Source: Clostridia bacterium (GTDB taxonomy: Bacteria > Bacillota > Clostridia > Oscillospirales > Acutalibacteraceae). From it: 64,000 nt of DNA. Below the pieces are notes generated by a model that was not told the DNA's origin, did not search any database, and was given only the letters and a program-made list of their open reading frames with translations. The DNA lies in NCBI GenBank assembly GCA_017435865.1, contig JAFSEF010000101.1, positions 158,596 through 222,595 of the forward strand, read 5' to 3'. A program made the position numbers and the translations under genes. Below are positions 62,006 to 64,000 of this stretch, piece after piece. The stretch's first letter is position 1; every line of letters begins with the position of its first letter.

Positions 62006-62221
62006 ATGCAAGACAGCAAAAACAACATCGGTGCACCGAGAGTAAACGATGATGATATACCGACTGTCAGAGAATTCAAAGAACACTTGCTTGCCTCCTC
62101 ACAGATAGAGAAGCCTGTTACTGATGTGTATGACATCTTTGACAATGATCTGGCAAGAGACAATATGGAAAATGATCTGACAGCAACCGAAATCGACAAA
62201 TTGAAACATCTATGGCCGTAA
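62006..62221 (+). CDS. Small acidic hypothetical protein
   Basis: Protein of 71 aa rich in Asp/Glu/Asn (DDDIPTVREFKEHLLASSQ, VYDIFDNDLARDNMENDLTA) with no Cys or membrane segment. A GAGGTGAT ribosome site at proper spacing and a clean terminator just after it support a real gene. Function not recognised; it lies between the MFS gene and the sigma factor, either of which it might serve. Confidence 0.65.
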   Translation: MQDSKNNIGAPRVNDDDIPTVREFKEHLLASSQIEKPVTDVYDIFDNDLARDNMENDLTATEIDKLKHLWP

Positions 62222-62228
62222 TTTTTTT

Positions 62229-62252
62229 GCTTACCGTCAGACGACGGTAAGC
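62229..62252 (+). terminator. Terminator after the small acidic gene
   Basis: Perfect 10-bp stem (62229-62238 with 62243-62252), tetraloop, T-rich tail. Confidence 0.85.
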
Positions 62253-62335
62253 TTTCTTTAAATACTGAAAAATAGTGCAAGACTTTTTTCCGTTTATTTC
62301 GTTATTGTAATGCAGGACAGACAGGAGTGATAACA

Positions 62336-62896
62336 ATGAGCAGTGATTATGAAAACTACATGAAGTTCTTGCAAGGAGACAAAGACTCTTTGGCACCTAT
62401 CGTTTCTGCGTACAATGACAAATTGGTGCTGTTTTTATTCAGCTATGTCAAAAGTATGTCAACAGCCGAAGACCTTGCTGCTGACACCTTTCTTTATTTA
62501 CTTATTAAAAAACCTGCATTTAAAGAAGTAGCTGCATTCAAGACTTGGTTGTTCCGCGTTGCCGCAAACAAAGCGATTGACTATCTGAGAAAATCAAAGA
62601 GATTTCCGGAGATCTCTTTGGAAGATGCAAATCTCGAAATGGATATCTATTATCACAATGCGGAACAAACAATAATCAGAAATGAAGAAACTGCAAAAAT
62701 GTACGCTGCCCTGTCTTCCCTGTCAGCTGATTATCAGACCGTTCTGCAATTATTATACTTTGAAGAAATGTCCTACAAACAAATAGCAAAGGTAATGAAG
62801 AAGACCGAAAAGCAAATCAAAAATCTGGCTTATAACGCAAGAAATGCGGCAAAAACAGCATTGCAAAAGGAGGGATTTTCTTATGAGATCAAATGA
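62336..62896 (+). CDS. ECF-type sigma-70 family factor
   Basis: Sigma factor of 186 aa: region 2 with STAEDLAADTFLYLLIKKP and AFKTWLFRVAANKAIDYLRK (about 40-85), region 4 with LSADYQTVLQLLYFEEMSYK followed by QIAKVMKKTEKQIKNL (about 130-165). ATG 62336 follows AGGAGTGAT; a GTG at 62327 is inside that site. The 3' end overlaps the next gene by 14 nt, the usual arrangement for sigma and anti-sigma pairs. Confidence 0.92.
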   Translation: MSSDYENYMKFLQGDKDSLAPIVSAYNDKLVLFLFSYVKSMSTAEDLAADTFLYLLIKKPAFKEVAAFKTWLFRVAANKAIDYLRKSKRFPEISLEDANLEMDIYYHNAEQTIIRNEETAKMYAALSSLSADYQTVLQLLYFEEMSYKQIAKVMKKTEKQIKNLAYNARNAAKTALQKEGFSYEIK

Positions 62897-63860
62897 ACAG
62901 CAATGTGAGTATATTCTTGACAAATACAATAATTATAAAACAAAAAAACAAAAACAAAAGAAAGCAACCACCATCATCACTTCTCTCATCTGCTTCTGTT
63001 TATTATTCTCAGGTGCAATCATTGGAATCAAGAACTATGACGTCATAAAACCGGATTTTTCATCCAATGACACAGTATACGACAGCACGGAAAGCACCAA
63101 TGATGACTACAAGGACACGGACAAGGGTGTGTACATACCGCCCATTGAACTACCGGAGACGAATGAAGACATGGCAATGGATATGGTTGCTATGGTTGTA
63201 AAAGACGGTAAAATTTACACTTGTTGGAACATGGAATATCCGTATTCATTGGAATACAATGAAGCAACAGCACACCTGATCGGTGAATATATCGGCACAG
63301 GAAACGGCAAAATCAATTGCTATTCAAAGCAATCTGACTATCAGGGAGATTTTACATCCAATACGACCTACAGTTTTTACACTGTCAACGGTTATGATGA
63401 CGATTTCAGAATCGCTGCGATCTGTGAATATTCAGACGGAACATATATCAACTTTTATGATTGTCTGAACGGTATCACATTATACAACGGGGAAGATTTA
63501 TTCGGCAACAAATTGCATTTGGCTGATCACTATGAGAGCATTACCTACCAATTACATGATGATTGGAATTATGCTAAAGGAAATTATAAAGCAATGACAA
63601 ACATCACAGATACCGATGTGGAACAATTCCTTGCTGCATTATACAGTTCACCATTTGTGGAAATACAAAATAATAACAACGGAAACAATGTGTACGATCT
63701 GAATCAGGCTCATATTTATTTCAGAATGAAGGACGGTTCAACTGTTGGTTTAAGATTATTTGAAGGCGGTCTTGTAAAATATGCAGGCAGCCCTGCTCCT
63801 GTTTTTGTCAGCATGCCCGGAGAAATCTTTGATAAGATTTTTATCAGTACCACACAATGA
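62883..63860 (+). CDS. Membrane protein, probable anti-sigma partner
   Basis: Protein of 325 aa with a short basic cytoplasmic N-terminus (about 1-30), one membrane helix (about 35-55, TSLICFCLLFSGAIIGI), an acidic Ser/Thr/Asp linker and a large extracytoplasmic domain with repeated Tyr/Asp-rich strands. Overlap with the sigma gene and AAGGAGGG within it imply coupled translation. No ZAS zinc motif is visible in the short cytoplasmic part, so anti-sigma function is inferred from context only. Confidence 0.68.
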   Translation: MRSNEQQCEYILDKYNNYKTKKQKQKKATTIITSLICFCLLFSGAIIGIKNYDVIKPDFSSNDTVYDSTESTNDDYKDTDKGVYIPPIELPETNEDMAMDMVAMVVKDGKIYTCWNMEYPYSLEYNEATAHLIGEYIGTGNGKINCYSKQSDYQGDFTSNTTYSFYTVNGYDDDFRIAAICEYSDGTYINFYDCLNGITLYNGEDLFGNKLHLADHYESITYQLHDDWNYAKGNYKAMTNITDTDVEQFLAALYSSPFVEIQNNNNGNNVYDLNQAHIYFRMKDGSTVGLRLFEGGLVKYAGSPAPVFVSMPGEIFDKIFISTTQ

Positions 63861-63868
63861 ATAAAGAT

Positions 63869-63893
63869 CCACCCGCATAGCGGGTGGTTTTTC
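63869..63893 (+). terminator. Terminator of the sigma operon
   Basis: Perfect 8-bp GC-rich stem (63869-63876 with 63880-63887), loop ATA, run of T. Confidence 0.85.
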
Positions 63894-63896
63894 CGT

Positions 63897-64000
63897 TTCG
63901 GGCATAGCCCTTATAATACAGGCAACGCACACGTGCGTCTTTTATTGGCCTGCCAGCCACGCATAGGATTACTTGCTACCCGTAAACGGGTCTCTCGGAT
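63897..64000. other. Hairpin-rich non-coding segment at the window edge
   Basis: Four short perfect hairpins in 92 nt: GGGC/GCCC (63900-63910), ACGCAC/GTGCGT (63925-63938), TGGC/GCCA (63946-63959) and ACCCG/CGGGT (63978-63991). No coding frame. It could be the end of an IS200/IS605-type element with its guide RNA-like hairpins, or a structured RNA; the window stops before a transposase could be seen. Confidence 0.45.

Noticed and set aside
1-64000. tRNA, rRNA, CRISPR array, complete transposon or prophage
   Set aside because: No T-loop-type tRNA pattern, repeat-spacer array, transposase, integrase or phage gene could be seen by reading; small or divergent RNAs could still be missed.

Overview
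The window reads as chromosomal DNA of an anaerobic, low-to-mid GC Gram-positive bacterium of class Clostridia. The closest impression is an Oscillospirales/Ruminococcaceae-type gut or rumen organism. This rests on gene content read by eye: two T-box leaders, ferredoxin-dependent 2-oxoacid oxidoreductases, rubrerythrin, type I dockerin modules, DUF3842, DUF362, the pyrH-frr-uppS-cdsA-dxr-rseP-ispG cluster, and strong Shine-Dalgarno sites with sigma-A promoters. No rRNA, tRNA, CRISPR array, prophage or complete insertion sequence was seen.

Layout. 0-3.5 kb: a Gfo/Idh oxidoreductase, a cysteine-rich protein whose ribosome site lies in a large hairpin, and an N-acetylhexosamine kinase. 3.5-10 kb: translation, isoprenoid and lipid housekeeping operon. 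10-12.8 kb: secreted dockerin-bearing GH25 lysozyme and rubrerythrin. 12.9-18.8 kb: T-box operon (specifier read as GUC, Val) with an XRE-cupin-acyl-CoA ligase fusion, a P-loop ATPase, a ferredoxin and a three-subunit 2-oxoacid:ferredoxin oxidoreductase. 18.8-26.7 kb: thioesterase, RNA-modification and editing genes, a metallophosphoesterase and ileS. 26.8-35.3 kb: second T-box operon (specifier read as CUC, Leu) with a LeuA-like protein lacking catalytic motifs and a TIM-barrel/acyl-CoA ligase fusion, then iorA-iorB-paaK-ACT behind a perfect consensus promoter. 36.4-43.4 kb: amino-sugar region (GH109-like protein, BadF-type kinase, GH4, beta-propeller/alpha-alpha-barrel protein, NagA). 43.5-47.4 kb: six-gene minus-strand envelope operon including a SecB homologue. 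47.6-53.2 kb: class A PBP, RuvX, inositol phosphatase, HAD hydrolase, dockerin-bearing polysaccharide deacetylase. 53.6-54.6 kb: about 1 kb with a decayed gene and a promoter that runs straight into a terminator. 54.6-64 kb: metallophosphoesterase, SIS protein, DUF362, Spx/ArsC-like, TrxB, Crp/Fnr regulator, phosphatase, MFS transporter, ECF sigma factor with a membrane partner, and a hairpin-rich edge.

The most interesting theme is 12.9-35.3 kb: three sets of acyl- or aryl-CoA ligase plus ferredoxin-dependent oxidoreductase or LeuA-like protein, two of them under amino-acid-sensing T-boxes. T-box control implies expression when the charged tRNA is scarce. That suggests these enzymes run in the biosynthetic direction: short-chain or aromatic acids are activated to CoA esters and reductively carboxylated to 2-oxo acids that become Val, Leu/Ile or aromatic amino acids. 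This is the route known physiologically from rumen anaerobes; its T-box control and the fusion proteins here are inferences from this sequence. A second theme is use of N-acetylhexosamines (nahK, GH109-like, BadF kinase, nagA, SIS protein) together with dockerin-tagged cell-wall enzymes.
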